From NCBI GenBank assembly GCA_963752225.1, contig CAVVXS010000007.1:868001-932000 (forward strand): a DNA stretch of 64,000 nucleotides, in the 5' to 3' direction. A model generated the notes under the pieces. It did not search any database, was not told the origin of the DNA, and saw nothing but the letters and a program-made list of their open reading frames with translations. Of this stretch, positions 17,611-26,162 are shown in pieces. Origin of the DNA: JBBROS01 sp963752225. GTDB taxonomy: Bacteria; Pseudomonadota; Alphaproteobacteria; Acetobacterales; Acetobacteraceae. The translations under genes were made by a program, and so were the position numbers. The stretch's first letter is position 1, and every line of letters begins with the position of its first letter.

Positions 17611-19416
17611 GTGCCGGCGCGCGCCTCACCCGTCCTGCTGTGGACGGTTCTGGGCGGGCTGCTCGCCTACGCGCTGGCCGGCAGCCTGGTGGCGTTTATC
17701 CCGAGCGAGTGGGTGATCGCGCGGCTCGGGTCGCTGAGCGGTTCCGGCGACGTTTCGGGGGAGATCACCGCTCGCTACAACGCCCTGGTTGAGCGCGCCC
17801 GGCTCACCTCCGCGATCCTGCTGGCGGGCTGGATGCTGCTGGTGTGGGCGCGGGAGCGGCTGGCCGTCGCACTCGGCCGGGGCGTGGCCGCCGTCCGCGC
17901 CGGCGCCCGCGCAGCGCCCGGGCGATTGCGGCGAGCCGGCCGCTCCGCCTGGTCGGCGCACCGGGCCGAAAGCCTGCTGTTCCTGGGCATCCTGCTGGCC
18001 GGCGTCGCGCTGCGGCTGCATTACCTCGGCCGCGACATCCGCCATGACGAGGCCTGGACCTACGTCGTGTATGCGCGGCGCCCCGTTTACCTCACCCCGG
18101 TGCTGCTGACCGACGTCAATCATCACCCGCTCAACACCTTGCTGATCCAGCTTTGCGTGGCGTTGTTCGGCGATCCCGTCTGGGCGCTGCGGCTGCCCGC
18201 GTTCCTGTTCGGGGTGGGCTGCATCCCCGCCGCTTTCGCGCTCGCCCGCTCCCTGGGCGGTCCGGGAGCGGGGTTGATCGCGGCCGCCCTCGTATCCGGC
18301 GCATCGCCGCTGCTCGAGTTCTCGGTGAACGCCCGCGGCTACAGCGCGGTCGCATTCTGTTGCTTGGTCATGCTGTGGGCCGGGCTGCGCGCTATTCGAC
18401 GGGGCGGCGTCTCCACCTGGCCTGCGGTGGTGCTCGCGGGCGTCGTCGGCGCCTACGCGAACATCGTCATGATCCTGCCCGGCATCGCTGCCTTCACCTG
18501 GTTCGCGATCCTCGCTGCCACCGAGGACGGCCGCGCCACCGGGCTGCGAGCGCGCGCGGTGGTGCTGGCGGGCGTGGCCGTGATCGCGGGGACGTTGTTC
18601 CTTTACGTGCCGTTCTTCACCGTCAGCGGATGGGACGCGATCAGTTCCAGCCAGGGCATCAAGTCCCGCGCCAGCGTCGTCACCGTCCTGCAAACGCTTC
18701 CGCATTTCACCGGCGACCTGATGCGGAACTGGTCACGCGACGTGGGTCAGGTCGCCGGCTGGACCGCGCTGGCCGTGGCACTCGCGGCGCCATTGCTGGC
18801 TCGGAGTGGCCGGTGGCAAGCCCGCGGGCTGCTGCTCGCGATGATGCCGGCGCTGGTGTTCCAGTTCGCCGTCGTGCGTGACCCGGGCCCGCCGCGGATT
18901 TGGCTGCCGTTCCTGCCGGTGCTGCTCGTGCTGCTGGCGATGAGCCTGGACGGCGTCGCCGGCCGGTGGCGGCCGGCCATAGCGGGCGGGCTTGCGGTGG
19001 CGCTGACCGCGGTGCTCTCGACCGCGGTGTTGCGCAGCGGGACATTACTGTCCTCGAACGAGACGGCCTACTTCCCCGGTGCCCGCCGCGTGGCCGAAAC
19101 CCTCGTCGGGATGGGCGCAGCCGACCTGTTCGTGACACCCGGGTTGCGCGGAGACGAGATCGTCTACTACGCCCTGCGCAACCGGCTCGTGCTGGACACG
19201 GTGCGCACCACCGGTGTGCTGCGATGGTTCCGGGCCAAGGGGGCTGCCGCGGCCCCACGTCCGGGCCTCGTTCGATTGCTGGTGGATCGTGTCGTGCCGT
19301 TGTGTTCGCTGGCCGACTGCGAGAGCCTGGTCGGGCAGATCATCCCGCTCCGAACCGAATTCGAGCTGATAACCAGTGAGCCAAGCTTTGAGGTTTACGC
19401 AGCCGAGCGGAAATGA
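17611..19416 (+). CDS. GT39-like membrane glycosyltransferase
   Basis: Polytopic inner-membrane protein of about 600 residues with many hydrophobic segments. Near residue 135 is GRDIRHDEAWTYVVYARRP. It matches the acidic 'DE' motif in the first periplasmic loop of GT-C-fold transferases that use polyprenyl-phosphate sugars (ArnT/PMT-like). HHPLNTLLIQ follows, again typical. The target (lipid A, protein or cell-surface glycan) cannot be read from the sequence. The start is GTG at 17611 or TTG at 17605, immediately after the ispDF stop. A longer open frame overlaps ispDF and is not credible. Cotranscription with ispDF is likely. Confidence 0.75.
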   Translation: MPARASPVLLWTVLGGLLAYALAGSLVAFIPSEWVIARLGSLSGSGDVSGEITARYNALVERARLTSAILLAGWMLLVWARERLAVALGRGVAAVRAGARAAPGRLRRAGRSAWSAHRAESLLFLGILLAGVALRLHYLGRDIRHDEAWTYVVYARRPVYLTPVLLTDVNHHPLNTLLIQLCVALFGDPVWALRLPAFLFGVGCIPAAFALARSLGGPGAGLIAAALVSGASPLLEFSVNARGYSAVAFCCLVMLWAGLRAIRRGGVSTWPAVVLAGVVGAYANIVMILPGIAAFTWFAILAATEDGRATGLRARAVVLAGVAVIAGTLFLYVPFFTVSGWDAISSSQGIKSRASVVTVLQTLPHFTGDLMRNWSRDVGQVAGWTALAVALAAPLLARSGRWQARGLLLAMMPALVFQFAVVRDPGPPRIWLPFLPVLLVLLAMSLDGVAGRWRPAIAGGLAVALTAVLSTAVLRSGTLLSSNETAYFPGARRVAETLVGMGAADLFVTPGLRGDEIVYYALRNRLVLDTVRTTGVLRWFRAKGAAAAPRPGLVRLLVDRVVPLCSLADCESLVGQIIPLRTEFELITSEPSFEVYAAERK

Positions 19417-19429
19417 TCGGGCCGAGCGC

Positions 19430-19506
19430 TGGTCGGAGCGGCGGGATTCGAACCCACGACCCCCAGTCCCCCAGACTGATGCGCTACCAGACTGCGCTAC
19501 GCTCCG
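19430..19506 (-). tRNA. tRNA-Pro (anticodon GGG)
   Basis: A 77-nt cloverleaf on the minus strand. The 7-bp acceptor stem pairs CGGAGCG with CGCTCCG. The D arm has GTAGCGCAGTCTGGTAGCGC, the anticodon stem is TCAGT/ACTGG with loop CTGGGGG (anticodon GGG, reads CCC), and the T arm contains GGTTCGAATCC. The discriminator A and the CCA end are encoded. It lies downstream of the merR-type gene, its usual place in alphaproteobacteria. Confidence 0.97.
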
Positions 19507-19557
19507 ACCGCGAGGCGCGGTGTAACAGCCCCCGGGCCAGGGAGCAACCGGGCCCGG

Positions 19558-20091
19558 TCAGGGAAGCAGGCGACGGAGCGCGGTGAGTTCGTTGAGGGCG
19601 TCGGTGAGCAGGGACCGCAAGCGGCGGATCTCCTCCGCTTGGCTCGGCGCCGCATCCGAGTCGCCGGGCTCTATCGCGGGCGGCGGAACGGCCGTCGCAC
19701 GCTCGACCTCGGCGGCGGCCCGCTCGGCGGCGGGCGCAGGCGGGATGTCGTCGGACAACTGCCCGCCGCCCTCCCGGAGCAAGCGCTGCACGCCCTTGAT
19801 GGTATAGCCCTGGATGTACAGCAGGTCCGAAATGCGGCGCAGCAGCTGGATATCGTCGGGACGGTAGTAGCGCCGGCCGCCGCCGCGCTTGAGCGGCTTG
19901 ACCTGGGGGAACTTGGTTTCCCAGAAGCGCAATACATGCTGCGGGATGTGAAGTTCGTCCGCGACCTCGCTGATGGTGCGGAAGGCGTTCGGAGCCTTCT
20001 TGGCCCGGTTGCGCGCGGGATCAGCCACCGACACTTGGCCGTTCTCCAGCCGCGTTTGATCAGGCGGCAGCAAGTCCGGGAATCCGCTCAT
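19558..20091 (-). CDS. MerR-family transcriptional regulator
   Basis: DNA-binding regulator of 177 residues. A MerR-type winged HTH spans about residues 35-105 (FRTISEVADELHIPQHVLRFWETKF, then RRYYRPDDIQLLRRI). A Pro/Ala-rich linker and a C-terminal helical segment with Leu/Arg heptads, probably for dimerisation, follow. No effector-binding cysteines are present. It overlaps ihfA by four bases and precedes tRNA-Pro, which is a conserved order. Its targets are unknown. Confidence 0.9.
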   Translation of the reverse strand: MSGFPDLLPPDQTRLENGQVSVADPARNRAKKAPNAFRTISEVADELHIPQHVLRFWETKFPQVKPLKRGGGRRYYRPDDIQLLRRISDLLYIQGYTIKGVQRLLREGGGQLSDDIPPAPAAERAAAEVERATAVPPPAIEPGDSDAAPSQAEEIRRLRSLLTDALNELTALRRLLP

Positions 20092-20399
20092 TCGTCGTCC
20101 GTCAGTGGGATGGCAGTCCCGTTCACATGCGCCTTCAGCACTTGGCTGGGACGGAACGTCAGCACGCGGCGCGGCAGGATCGGCACCTCCACCCCGGTTT
20201 TCGGATTGCGGCCAATCCGACGACCTTTCTGTCTCACTGAAAAGGTCCCGAACCCGCTGACTTTAACGGATTCTCCTGCTTCGAGAGCAGCGGACATACG
20301 CTCCAGAACAGTTTCCAGCAGCGCGGCAGAGTCGTTTCGGGACAACCCGACTTGGGCGTAGATGGTTTCGGCAAGCTGGGCGCGCGTAACCGTGCTCAT
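20088..20399 (-). CDS. ihfA: Integration host factor subunit alpha
   Basis: DNA-bending nucleoid protein that forms a heterodimer with IHF-beta. From ATG at 20399 (MSTVTRAQLAETIYAQVG) it has 103 residues. It carries the HU/IHF core with GFGTFSVRQKGRRIGRNPKTG and the beta-arm sequence. An upstream in-frame ATG at 20435 adds twelve residues not seen in the family. The four-base overlap with the MerR gene indicates coupling. A perfect 8-bp inverted repeat is found at 20430-20450, about 30 bases upstream. Confidence 0.95.
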   Translation of the reverse strand: MSTVTRAQLAETIYAQVGLSRNDSAALLETVLERMSAALEAGESVKVSGFGTFSVRQKGRRIGRNPKTGVEVPILPRRVLTFRPSQVLKAHVNGTAIPLTDDE

Positions 20400-20429
20400 G
20401 GCGCGCAAGCTAAGCACGCGGGTGATGAG

Positions 20430-20450
20430 GGTCAAGCAAACCGCTTGACC
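20430..20450. promoter_or_regulatory. Inverted repeat upstream of ihfA
   Basis: GGTCAAGC and GCTTGACC form a perfect 8-bp dyad with a 5-base centre in the gap between fabH and ihfA. On the minus strand the TTGACC half could also act as a -35 element, with a TTAGCT hexamer 16 bases further on, just before the ihfA ATG. It may be an internal ihfA promoter or operator, or the end signal of fabH. No T-run follows it. Confidence 0.35.
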
Positions 20451-20515
20451 TTAAACAATTCCCGACACGCTGTGATACCGGCGACACACAGTGCCGGCGT
20501 TACGCCTACATGCAA

Positions 20516-21487
20516 TTACATGCGGACGAGCGCCGAGCCCCAGGTCAGGCCGCCACCCAACGCCTCCATCAAGACGAGGTCGCCGCTCCGGATGCGGCCG
20601 TCGATCACCGCCTCGGCCAAGGCCAGCGGGATGGAAGCCGCCGAGGTATTGGCGTGGCGGTCCACCGTCACCACCACGCGCTTCGGATCGAGGCCCAGCT
20701 TCTTGCCCATCGCGTCGATGATGCGCTGATTGGCCTGGTGCGGCACCAGCCAGTCGACGTCGGCCCGGACCAGGCCATTGCCCGTCAGCGCCTCGTCCAC
20801 GACCGCGGCCAGCTTGCCGACCGCATGCCGGAACACCTCGCGGCCGTTCATCACGAGGTGGCCCGGCCTCTCCGGCCGGCCGACTGCGCCATCCACGTAC
20901 AGGATGTCGCCGAGCGTGCCTTGGGCATGCAGGTGCGTTGACAGGATGCAAGCGGCGGCCGGGCTGCGCTCACCCTCGGCGGCGCGGACGAACACGGCGC
21001 CGGCGCCATCGCCGAACAGCACGCAGGTGCCGCGGTCGGACCAGTTGAGGATGCGCGAATAAACCTCGCTGCCGATCACCAGCACGCCTCGGACCTGGCC
21101 GGAACGGATCATGCCGTCCGCGAGTGAGAGGGCGTAGACGAAGCCGCTGCAGGCGGCGGAGATGTCGAACCCGAAGCCCTGGCCGATGCCGAGCTCGGCC
21201 TGCACCCGCAATGCGCTGGCCGGGAATGCCTGGTCGGGCGTGCCGGTCGCGAGGATAACCGCGTCCACCTCGGCCGGGGACGCCCCGGCCCGGTCAAGCG
21301 CTTCCCGCGCCGCCGCGGCGCCCATGAACGCGCAGGTCTCGTGCGGCCCGGCCAGGTGCCGTTGCCGTATGCCGGTGCGCTCCCGGATCCACTCGTCCGA
21401 GGTGTCGACCCGCTCGGACAGCTCGGCGTTGCTCACCACGCGTTCCGGCAGATAGCGGCCGACCCCCGCCAAGACGGCGCGCACCAT
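20516..21487 (-). CDS. fabH: 3-oxoacyl-ACP synthase III (FabH)
   Basis: Condenses acetyl-CoA with malonyl-ACP to start fatty-acid synthesis. The 323-residue protein (ATG at 21487, MVRAVLAGVGRYLP) has the catalytic triad in order: Cys in DISAACSGFVYAL, His in DWLVPHQANQRI, and Asn in RHANTSAASIP. TSDEWIRERTGI is a family signature. It follows plsX by 13 bases, the standard plsX-fabH pairing. Confidence 0.96.
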   Translation of the reverse strand: MVRAVLAGVGRYLPERVVSNAELSERVDTSDEWIRERTGIRQRHLAGPHETCAFMGAAAAREALDRAGASPAEVDAVILATGTPDQAFPASALRVQAELGIGQGFGFDISAACSGFVYALSLADGMIRSGQVRGVLVIGSEVYSRILNWSDRGTCVLFGDGAGAVFVRAAEGERSPAAACILSTHLHAQGTLGDILYVDGAVGRPERPGHLVMNGREVFRHAVGKLAAVVDEALTGNGLVRADVDWLVPHQANQRIIDAMGKKLGLDPKRVVVTVDRHANTSAASIPLALAEAVIDGRIRSGDLVLMEALGGGLTWGSALVRM

Positions 21488-21500
21488 CAGACGCGCTCCA

Positions 21501-22544
21501 TCAAACGGCGGCGGCCAAGGCCGGGCGTCCGAGCCGCTCGATTTGCTCGAGGCCGAGGCGGATCTTCTCGTTGAAGCCGTGGGTGACCATGTCCATGGCG
21601 ACGTCCACCGCGTGCGCGAAGCCCTCGGCGTCGGTGCCGCCATGCGACTTCACCACGACGCCGTTCAGGCCCAGCATGACGGCCCCGTTGTAGCGCCTCG
21701 GGTCGAGCCAGAGCCGCATCCGGTCCAGCCCGGGCTTGGCGAGCAGATAGGCGATCCGGCCGGCGATGCTGCCGCGGAAGATTTGCTTCAGGAGGTCGCT
21801 CGCCAACTTCAACGCGCCCTCCCCGGTCTTCAACGCCACGTTGCCGGTGAAGCCGTCGGTGACAACAACATCGGTGGTGCCGGCAGTGATGTCGTGGCCT
21901 TCGACGAAGCCGTGGAAGTTGGCGCCGATATGGCTGCGCCGCAGCACCTCGGCTGCGGCCCGCACCCGCTCGTCACCCTTCAGCTCCTCCGAGCCGACAT
22001 TCAGCAGACCGATGGTCGGCGCCGGCAGGCCCAGCACGGTTCGGGCAAAGACGTCCCCCATGATGGCGAACTCCACCAGGTTGCGGGCATCGCACTGCAC
22101 GTTGGCGCCGAGATCGAGCATGACCACGTCGCCCCGCGCCGAAGGCCCTATTGCCGCCATGGCCGGCCGGTCGATGCCGGGCAGCGTCTTGATGACGATC
22201 TTGGCCAACGCCAGCAGCGCGCCGGTGTTGCCGGCGGATACCACGCCTTGCGCCTCGCCGCCCGCCACCGCGTCGATCGCCACCCGCATGGAGGAGTTCC
22301 GCACCCGCAGCGCGGCGGTGGGCTTCATCTCGCTCGGGATGGCGGCGTCGGCGTGGCGAACCGTGCAGCAGCCGGCCAGGCGTTTGCGCACGGTGATCAG
22401 CGGACGCAGCCTCGTCTCGTCGCCGGTCAGCAGGAAGCGCGCTGCGGGATGGCGCTCGGCGGCAATCACCAAGCCGTCCAGCACCATCTCCGGTGCTTGG
22501 TCGCCACCCATGGCATCGATTGCGAGGCTATAGGTATCGGTCAC
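21501..22544 (-). CDS. plsX: Phosphate acyltransferase PlsX
   Basis: Makes acyl-phosphate from acyl-ACP for phospholipid synthesis. It is a peripheral membrane enzyme. The 347-residue protein begins SLAIDAMGGDQAPEMVLDG, the PlsX signature, with the SAGNTGALLALA and GFTGNVALKTGEG motifs further on. It lies between rpmF and fabH in the conserved cluster. Confidence 0.96.
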   Translation of the reverse strand: MTDTYSLAIDAMGGDQAPEMVLDGLVIAAERHPAARFLLTGDETRLRPLITVRKRLAGCCTVRHADAAIPSEMKPTAALRVRNSSMRVAIDAVAGGEAQGVVSAGNTGALLALAKIVIKTLPGIDRPAMAAIGPSARGDVVMLDLGANVQCDARNLVEFAIMGDVFARTVLGLPAPTIGLLNVGSEELKGDERVRAAAEVLRRSHIGANFHGFVEGHDITAGTTDVVVTDGFTGNVALKTGEGALKLASDLLKQIFRGSIAGRIAYLLAKPGLDRMRLWLDPRRYNGAVMLGLNGVVVKSHGGTDAEGFAHAVDVAMDMVTHGFNEKIRLGLEQIERLGRPALAAAV

Positions 22545-22596
22545 GAACGTTTCCCGGCCTCCCTCGGCGCGGCCGCCGAGCCGGCGCCGCGCCTCG

Positions 22597-22797
22597 TCAG
22601 ACCCGAACCACGCCCTTCAGATCTTCGGCCGCCACGACCTCACGGCCGTTGTAATGCCCGCAATGGCCGCAGATGTGGTGCGGACGCTTGAGCTCGCCGC
22701 AGTTCGAGCACTCGCTATAGGCCTCCGTCGGCAGCGCGTCGTGCGCACGACGCATGCCGCGGCGGGACGGGGAGGTCTTTCTCTTGGGAACAGCCAT
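22597..22797 (-). CDS. rpmF: 50S ribosomal protein L32
   Basis: Large-subunit ribosomal protein of 66 residues. The start MAVPKRKTSPSRRGMRRAHD is characteristic. The zinc-ribbon CxxC pairs (CSNCGELKRPHHICGHCG) are intact, so this is the zinc-binding form. It sits between the DUF177 gene and plsX as usual. Confidence 0.97.
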   Translation of the reverse strand: MAVPKRKTSPSRRGMRRAHDALPTEAYSECSNCGELKRPHHICGHCGHYNGREVVAAEDLKGVVRV

Positions 22798-22907
22798 GGA
22801 TCGTTGCCCCTCCGGGCAGTGACACGGGCGCCCACGAAGGCGACACGGCAGTCACGATGTTGAATGCAAGGCGGGCCGTCTAGCAGAGCAGCCGCTCGCC
22901 TGCAAGT

Positions 22908-23411
22908 TCAGCCTAGCTTATGGCTCCGCAGCAGCGAAGCCCAGCTGTCAGCATCGCCGGCCGGCTCGACGCCGGGCTCGAGCGCGCCGTCGGGCTCAAG
23001 CGCGGCATCGGGGTGGCGTGGGTAAGGGTCGAGCGCCAGCCCGAGCTGCTCCGCGGCGGCTTCGCCCAGATCGATGGTCGATCCCTCGTAAGGGATCTCG
23101 TCGGGCGACTCCGGATCGTCGTCCGCGCCCTCGGCCCCCTCCGGCACGAATCGGAGGCTGAACCGCTCGCTCACATGCTGCTCGACCGGCTCGAGCGACA
23201 CGACGCAGGTCTGCACCACATCGGCGTCGAGCACCCCGTCCGCCTCCACCACGGCGCCGCGGCGGCGCAGGCTGAAGCGGCAACGCAGCATGCGCACCTC
23301 CGGGATGCGCAGGCGCGCCGCGACCGCTGTCAGCTCCGCCGGCACTGCCTCGACCGTGACCGAGGCCGGCAAGCGATCCACGCCGACCCGGCGCGACAAC
23401 TCGGGCGTCAT
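22908..23411 (-). CDS. DUF177 (YceD-like) protein
   Basis: Conserved 167-residue protein of the YceD/DUF177 family, almost always encoded next to rpmF. Relatives have been linked to ribosomal RNA or large-subunit maturation, but the biochemical role here is inference. It has an N-terminal beta-rich region with CRFSLRRRGAVVEADG and VVQTCVVSLEPVEQHV (one conserved Cys), then an acidic tail. The ATG at 23411 overlaps the stop of the upstream gene by four bases. The longer open frame upstream of it lies inside that gene and is not used. Confidence 0.85.
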   Translation of the reverse strand: MTPELSRRVGVDRLPASVTVEAVPAELTAVAARLRIPEVRMLRCRFSLRRRGAVVEADGVLDADVVQTCVVSLEPVEQHVSERFSLRFVPEGAEGADDDPESPDEIPYEGSTIDLGEAAAEQLGLALDPYPRHPDAALEPDGALEPGVEPAGDADSWASLLRSHKLG

Positions 23412-23947
23412 GCCGCAACCGGTTCCAGTGCGGCAAAGCGGGCCGTGCCGTCGAACAGCGTAGTCGTGGGCTGCGCGGCCAGGGCGTGCCGCCGTCGCAG
23501 CAGGATCGTCGCCAAGGCCTCCGGCGTGCCCGGCGGTGGCGCGCCCCGCCACACGTTGCGGGCCAGTGCTGAGGCCAGTGCGGGCTCGTCGTCGGCGGCC
23601 AGTGCCGTCTCGTAGGCCTTGGCGCGGCCGTGGAACGCTTCCCACATCTGCTTGACCCGCTTGCCCACGGTCATGTCGCCCACGCCCATCTCGCGCAGGT
23701 TGAAGTCCATGTCGGCGAACATCGCGTCGAACACCGCCTGTGCCACCGCCGGGCCGGGCTCCGGCTCGTTGCGCAATCGGTCGATCAGCAGGAACACGTG
23801 GGCGCCGATCAGGTCAAATCGGCCATCGAGGCTGTCGGGCACCCCGTAGCTCGTATAGAAGGCCGGCTCGCGCGCGGCCGCCACGGCGGCAGCATACAGC
23901 GCAAAGCCGGTGCGCTCGTGCGTCTTGCGCCGGAACAACCCCAGCAT
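23408..23947 (-). CDS. Ubiquinol-cytochrome c chaperone family protein
   Basis: Member of the CBP3/UQCC1-type family, which in mitochondria assists assembly of cytochrome b of complex III. The alphaproteobacterial role is inferred from that. The 179-residue protein starts MLGLFRRKTHERTGFALYAAAVAAARE. It contains GRFDLIGAHVFLLIDRL and MDFNLREMGVGDMTVGKRVKQMWEAFHGR, the family core. I chose ATG at 23947 because GGAGG lies five bases upstream. ATG at 23977 would add ten residues. It is divergent from bamE and leads the DUF177-rpmF-plsX-fabH-ihfA cluster. Confidence 0.88.
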   Translation of the reverse strand: MLGLFRRKTHERTGFALYAAAVAAAREPAFYTSYGVPDSLDGRFDLIGAHVFLLIDRLRNEPEPGPAVAQAVFDAMFADMDFNLREMGVGDMTVGKRVKQMWEAFHGRAKAYETALAADDEPALASALARNVWRGAPPPGTPEALATILLRRRHALAAQPTTTLFDGTARFAALEPVAA

Positions 23948-23997
23948 CGCGTCCTCCAGCCTCGTCGGAATTGACATTGCGGGGCGCCCATGACACC

Positions 23998-24021
23998 CCG
24001 TCGCCTCAACATAGGCGACGG
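23998..24021. promoter_or_regulatory. Inverted repeat in the bamE / chaperone divergent region
   Basis: CCGTCGCC and GGCGACGG form a perfect 8-bp dyad around an 8-base AT-rich centre, inside the 168-bp region that must hold both divergent promoters. It may be an operator or a 5'-UTR hairpin. No regulator can be named. Confidence 0.35.
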
Positions 24022-24115
24022 AGCGCGCGGTGCAACGCAACGCCGCCCGCGCACACAGGCCCGGGTCCGGGGCCTCCCTCGCTGAACCCGACCTTTAGGG
24101 GAGTTTGCAATCGTC

Positions 24116-24628
24116 GTGCGTGCCGGCCGGTTTTCCCTCATGGTCCTGCTGCTGATCGCGCTGACGGCGTGCAGCGTCATCGAGACCCCGCGCACGCAGC
24201 GCGGCAACAAGATCGACCCCGACCAGCTGAAAGAGCTCGTCGTCGGCACCTCGACCAAGGCCGACGTCAGCAGCTTGCTGGGCTCGCCGACGGCGCGGGC
24301 GACGTTCGACGATAACCGGTGGCTGTATATCAGTGAAACTACCCGCACCCGGATCGGCCGCATGCCGGGGATCATGGAACAGAACGTAGTGGTGATGGAC
24401 TTCGACCCGGCGGGCGTGCTGCGCGGCGTGCAGCAGTTCGGGCAGGACGCTAGCCGCGATGTGGCGGTGGTGTCGCGTTCGACGCCGTCGCCGGGCAGCG
24501 AGGCGAGCTTCATGCAGCAACTGCTGGGCAATATCGGCAAGTTCAGCACAGGTGCGACCAGCATCGGCGGCGGCGGCTCCGGCGGCTCCACCGGACCCGG
24601 CAGCAGCGGGGCGCAGTCGGGGCTGTAG
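24116..24628 (+). CDS. bamE: Outer-membrane assembly lipoprotein BamE
   Basis: Lipoprotein of the BAM complex that inserts beta-barrel proteins in the outer membrane. The 170-residue product starts at GTG 24116. A lipoprotein signal has the lipobox LTAC, so the mature Cys is near residue 19. The SmpA/OmlA domain follows (TSTKADVSSLLGSPT, DNRWLYISE). The C-terminal tail of about 30 residues is Gly/Ser-rich and probably disordered. It faces the bc1 chaperone gene, an arrangement conserved in the class. Confidence 0.92.
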   Translation: MRAGRFSLMVLLLIALTACSVIETPRTQRGNKIDPDQLKELVVGTSTKADVSSLLGSPTARATFDDNRWLYISETTRTRIGRMPGIMEQNVVVMDFDPAGVLRGVQQFGQDASRDVAVVSRSTPSPGSEASFMQQLLGNIGKFSTGATSIGGGGSGGSTGPGSSGAQSGL

Positions 24629-24640
24629 GCGGCTCGCCAA

Positions 24641-24665
24641 AGCCGGGCGCCCGTTCTGCCCGGCT
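24641..24665. terminator. Hairpin between convergent bamE and thiL
   Basis: AGCCGGGC pairs with GCCCGGCT across a 9-base loop in the 40-bp gap between two convergent genes. There is no strong T-run on either side, so termination may be weak or rho-assisted. Confidence 0.45.
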
Positions 24666-24668
24666 GGG

Positions 24669-25619
24669 TTAGAAGTGGCTCCAGCCGGTCCGGGACAGCG
24701 GCAGCGGCGATCCGCCGGCGTCCTGCACGACGACGCCGTCGCCCGCGTAGAAGCGGCCGATGCGGGCGACCGGGACGGCGCCGGCGGCAAGGCGCAGCGC
24801 CTCGCCGCCACCAGGCGGCACCGCCATCAGCAGCTCGTAATCATCGCCGCCGGTGAGACACGTCTCGAGCCGCCCGGCCGCCCGCGCCGCGTCCGATAAC
24901 GGCACCAGCGCCGCTTCGATCAGCACGCCCAGGCTGGCCGCCCGGGCCAGGTGGCCCGCGTCCTGGACCAGGCCGTCGGACACGTCCATGGCCGCCCGCA
25001 CCAACCCCGGCCGCAACAGCCCGAGCCGCGGCCGCGGCAGCCGGTAGCGGCCGGCCAGGAAACCGTCCGGATCGGCCAGCTTGCCTTGCGCCGCCAACAG
25101 GCCGAGCGCGCCATCGCCGATCGTGCCTGTCACCCATAGCTCGTCGCCGGGCTCGGCGCCGTTGCGGCGGACGGCCGCCCCCGGCGCCACATGGCCGATG
25201 CAGGTCAGCGACAGGCTCATCGGCCCCGGCGTCGCAGTGGTGTCGCCGCCCAGCAGGGAAATGCCGAACGCCGCCTGATCGCTCAGCAGCCCGGCCGCGA
25301 AACCGGCGAACCAGGCGTCCTCGGTGGAGCGCGGCGCCGACACGGTCATGAGGTACGCCAGCGGCTCAGCGCCCATCGCGGCCAGGTCCGACAGGTTGAC
25401 CCGCAGCAGCTTGCGCCCGACCTGGTCGGCCGGGTCATCGGGCAGGAAATGCACCCCGGCGACCATCGCGTCGGCCGTCAGCACGAGCTCACGCCCCGGC
25501 GGCGGCCGCAGCAGCGCGGCGTCGTCGAGCAGTCCGAGCCCGCCGGCCCCGGCCAGCGGGGCAAAGTGGCGAGCGATCAGGCCGAATTCCGCCGGCGCCC
25601 CCGTCACGGCGGCCGTCAT
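24669..25619 (-). CDS. thiL: Thiamine-monophosphate kinase
   Basis: Phosphorylates thiamine monophosphate to the active cofactor thiamine diphosphate. The 316-residue protein has the AIR-synthase-like fold with DDAALLRPPPGRELVLTADAMVAGVHF near the start, the MDVSDGLVQDAGHL motif, and TGGDDYELLMAVPP. All are ThiL signatures. It is last in the riboflavin-nusB transcript, 24 bases after nusB. The rib-nusB-thiL order is common. Confidence 0.95.
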   Translation of the reverse strand: MTAAVTGAPAEFGLIARHFAPLAGAGGLGLLDDAALLRPPPGRELVLTADAMVAGVHFLPDDPADQVGRKLLRVNLSDLAAMGAEPLAYLMTVSAPRSTEDAWFAGFAAGLLSDQAAFGISLLGGDTTATPGPMSLSLTCIGHVAPGAAVRRNGAEPGDELWVTGTIGDGALGLLAAQGKLADPDGFLAGRYRLPRPRLGLLRPGLVRAAMDVSDGLVQDAGHLARAASLGVLIEAALVPLSDAARAAGRLETCLTGGDDYELLMAVPPGGGEALRLAAGAVPVARIGRFYAGDGVVVQDAGGSPLPLSRTGWSHF

Positions 25620-25643
25620 GCCGCCAGGGTCACGTCGCCAAGG

Positions 25644-26162
25644 TCACGTCGCCGGCTGGAACTCGCTCGGCCGCAGCTCACGCGCCAGGCGATCCAGCAT
25701 GCCGTTGACCATGCGCGGCTCCTCGCCGTCGAAGAAGCCGTGCGCGACGTCCAGGTACTCGTTGATCACGACCCGCGACGGCGGCCCGTCCTCCATCGAC
25801 AGCTCGGCGCCGCCCGCGCGCAGCACGGCGCGGAGCACCGGGTCGATCCGGGTCATCGGCCATTCGACCGGTAAGGCCGAAGCGATCAGGGCGTCGAGCC
25901 GGTCCTGCTGCCCGACCGCGGTGCGGACGATGCGGGTAAACAGCGGTACGTGGGCGTCCGGCACCCTGCCCTCCTCGAACCCACCGCCGCCCAGATGCTC
26001 CGGCCCCGGCATTTCGCCCAGGCGATGGCGGACGAACTCGTCGATGATGGTCTCGACCGTGGCGCCACCCTGCTCGCTTTGGAACAACGCCTGCACGGCG
26101 GCGACCCGCGAGGCGGTGCGCGGACGGCGGCCGTCGGGCCGGGTCTTGCCGGGCGCCGCCAT
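25644..26162 (-). CDS. nusB: Transcription antitermination factor NusB
   Basis: Binds boxA RNA with S10 and promotes rRNA antitermination. The 172-residue protein from ATG 26162 is all-helical: TASRVAAVQALFQSEQ at the N-terminus and RVVINEYLDVAHGFFDGEEPRMVNGMLDRLARELR at the C-terminus. The ATG overlaps the ribH stop by one base. A much longer frame upstream overlaps ribH and is not used. Confidence 0.93.
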   Translation of the reverse strand: MAAPGKTRPDGRRPRTASRVAAVQALFQSEQGGATVETIIDEFVRHRLGEMPGPEHLGGGGFEEGRVPDAHVPLFTRIVRTAVGQQDRLDALIASALPVEWPMTRIDPVLRAVLRAGGAELSMEDGPPSRVVINEYLDVAHGFFDGEEPRMVNGMLDRLARELRPSEFQPAT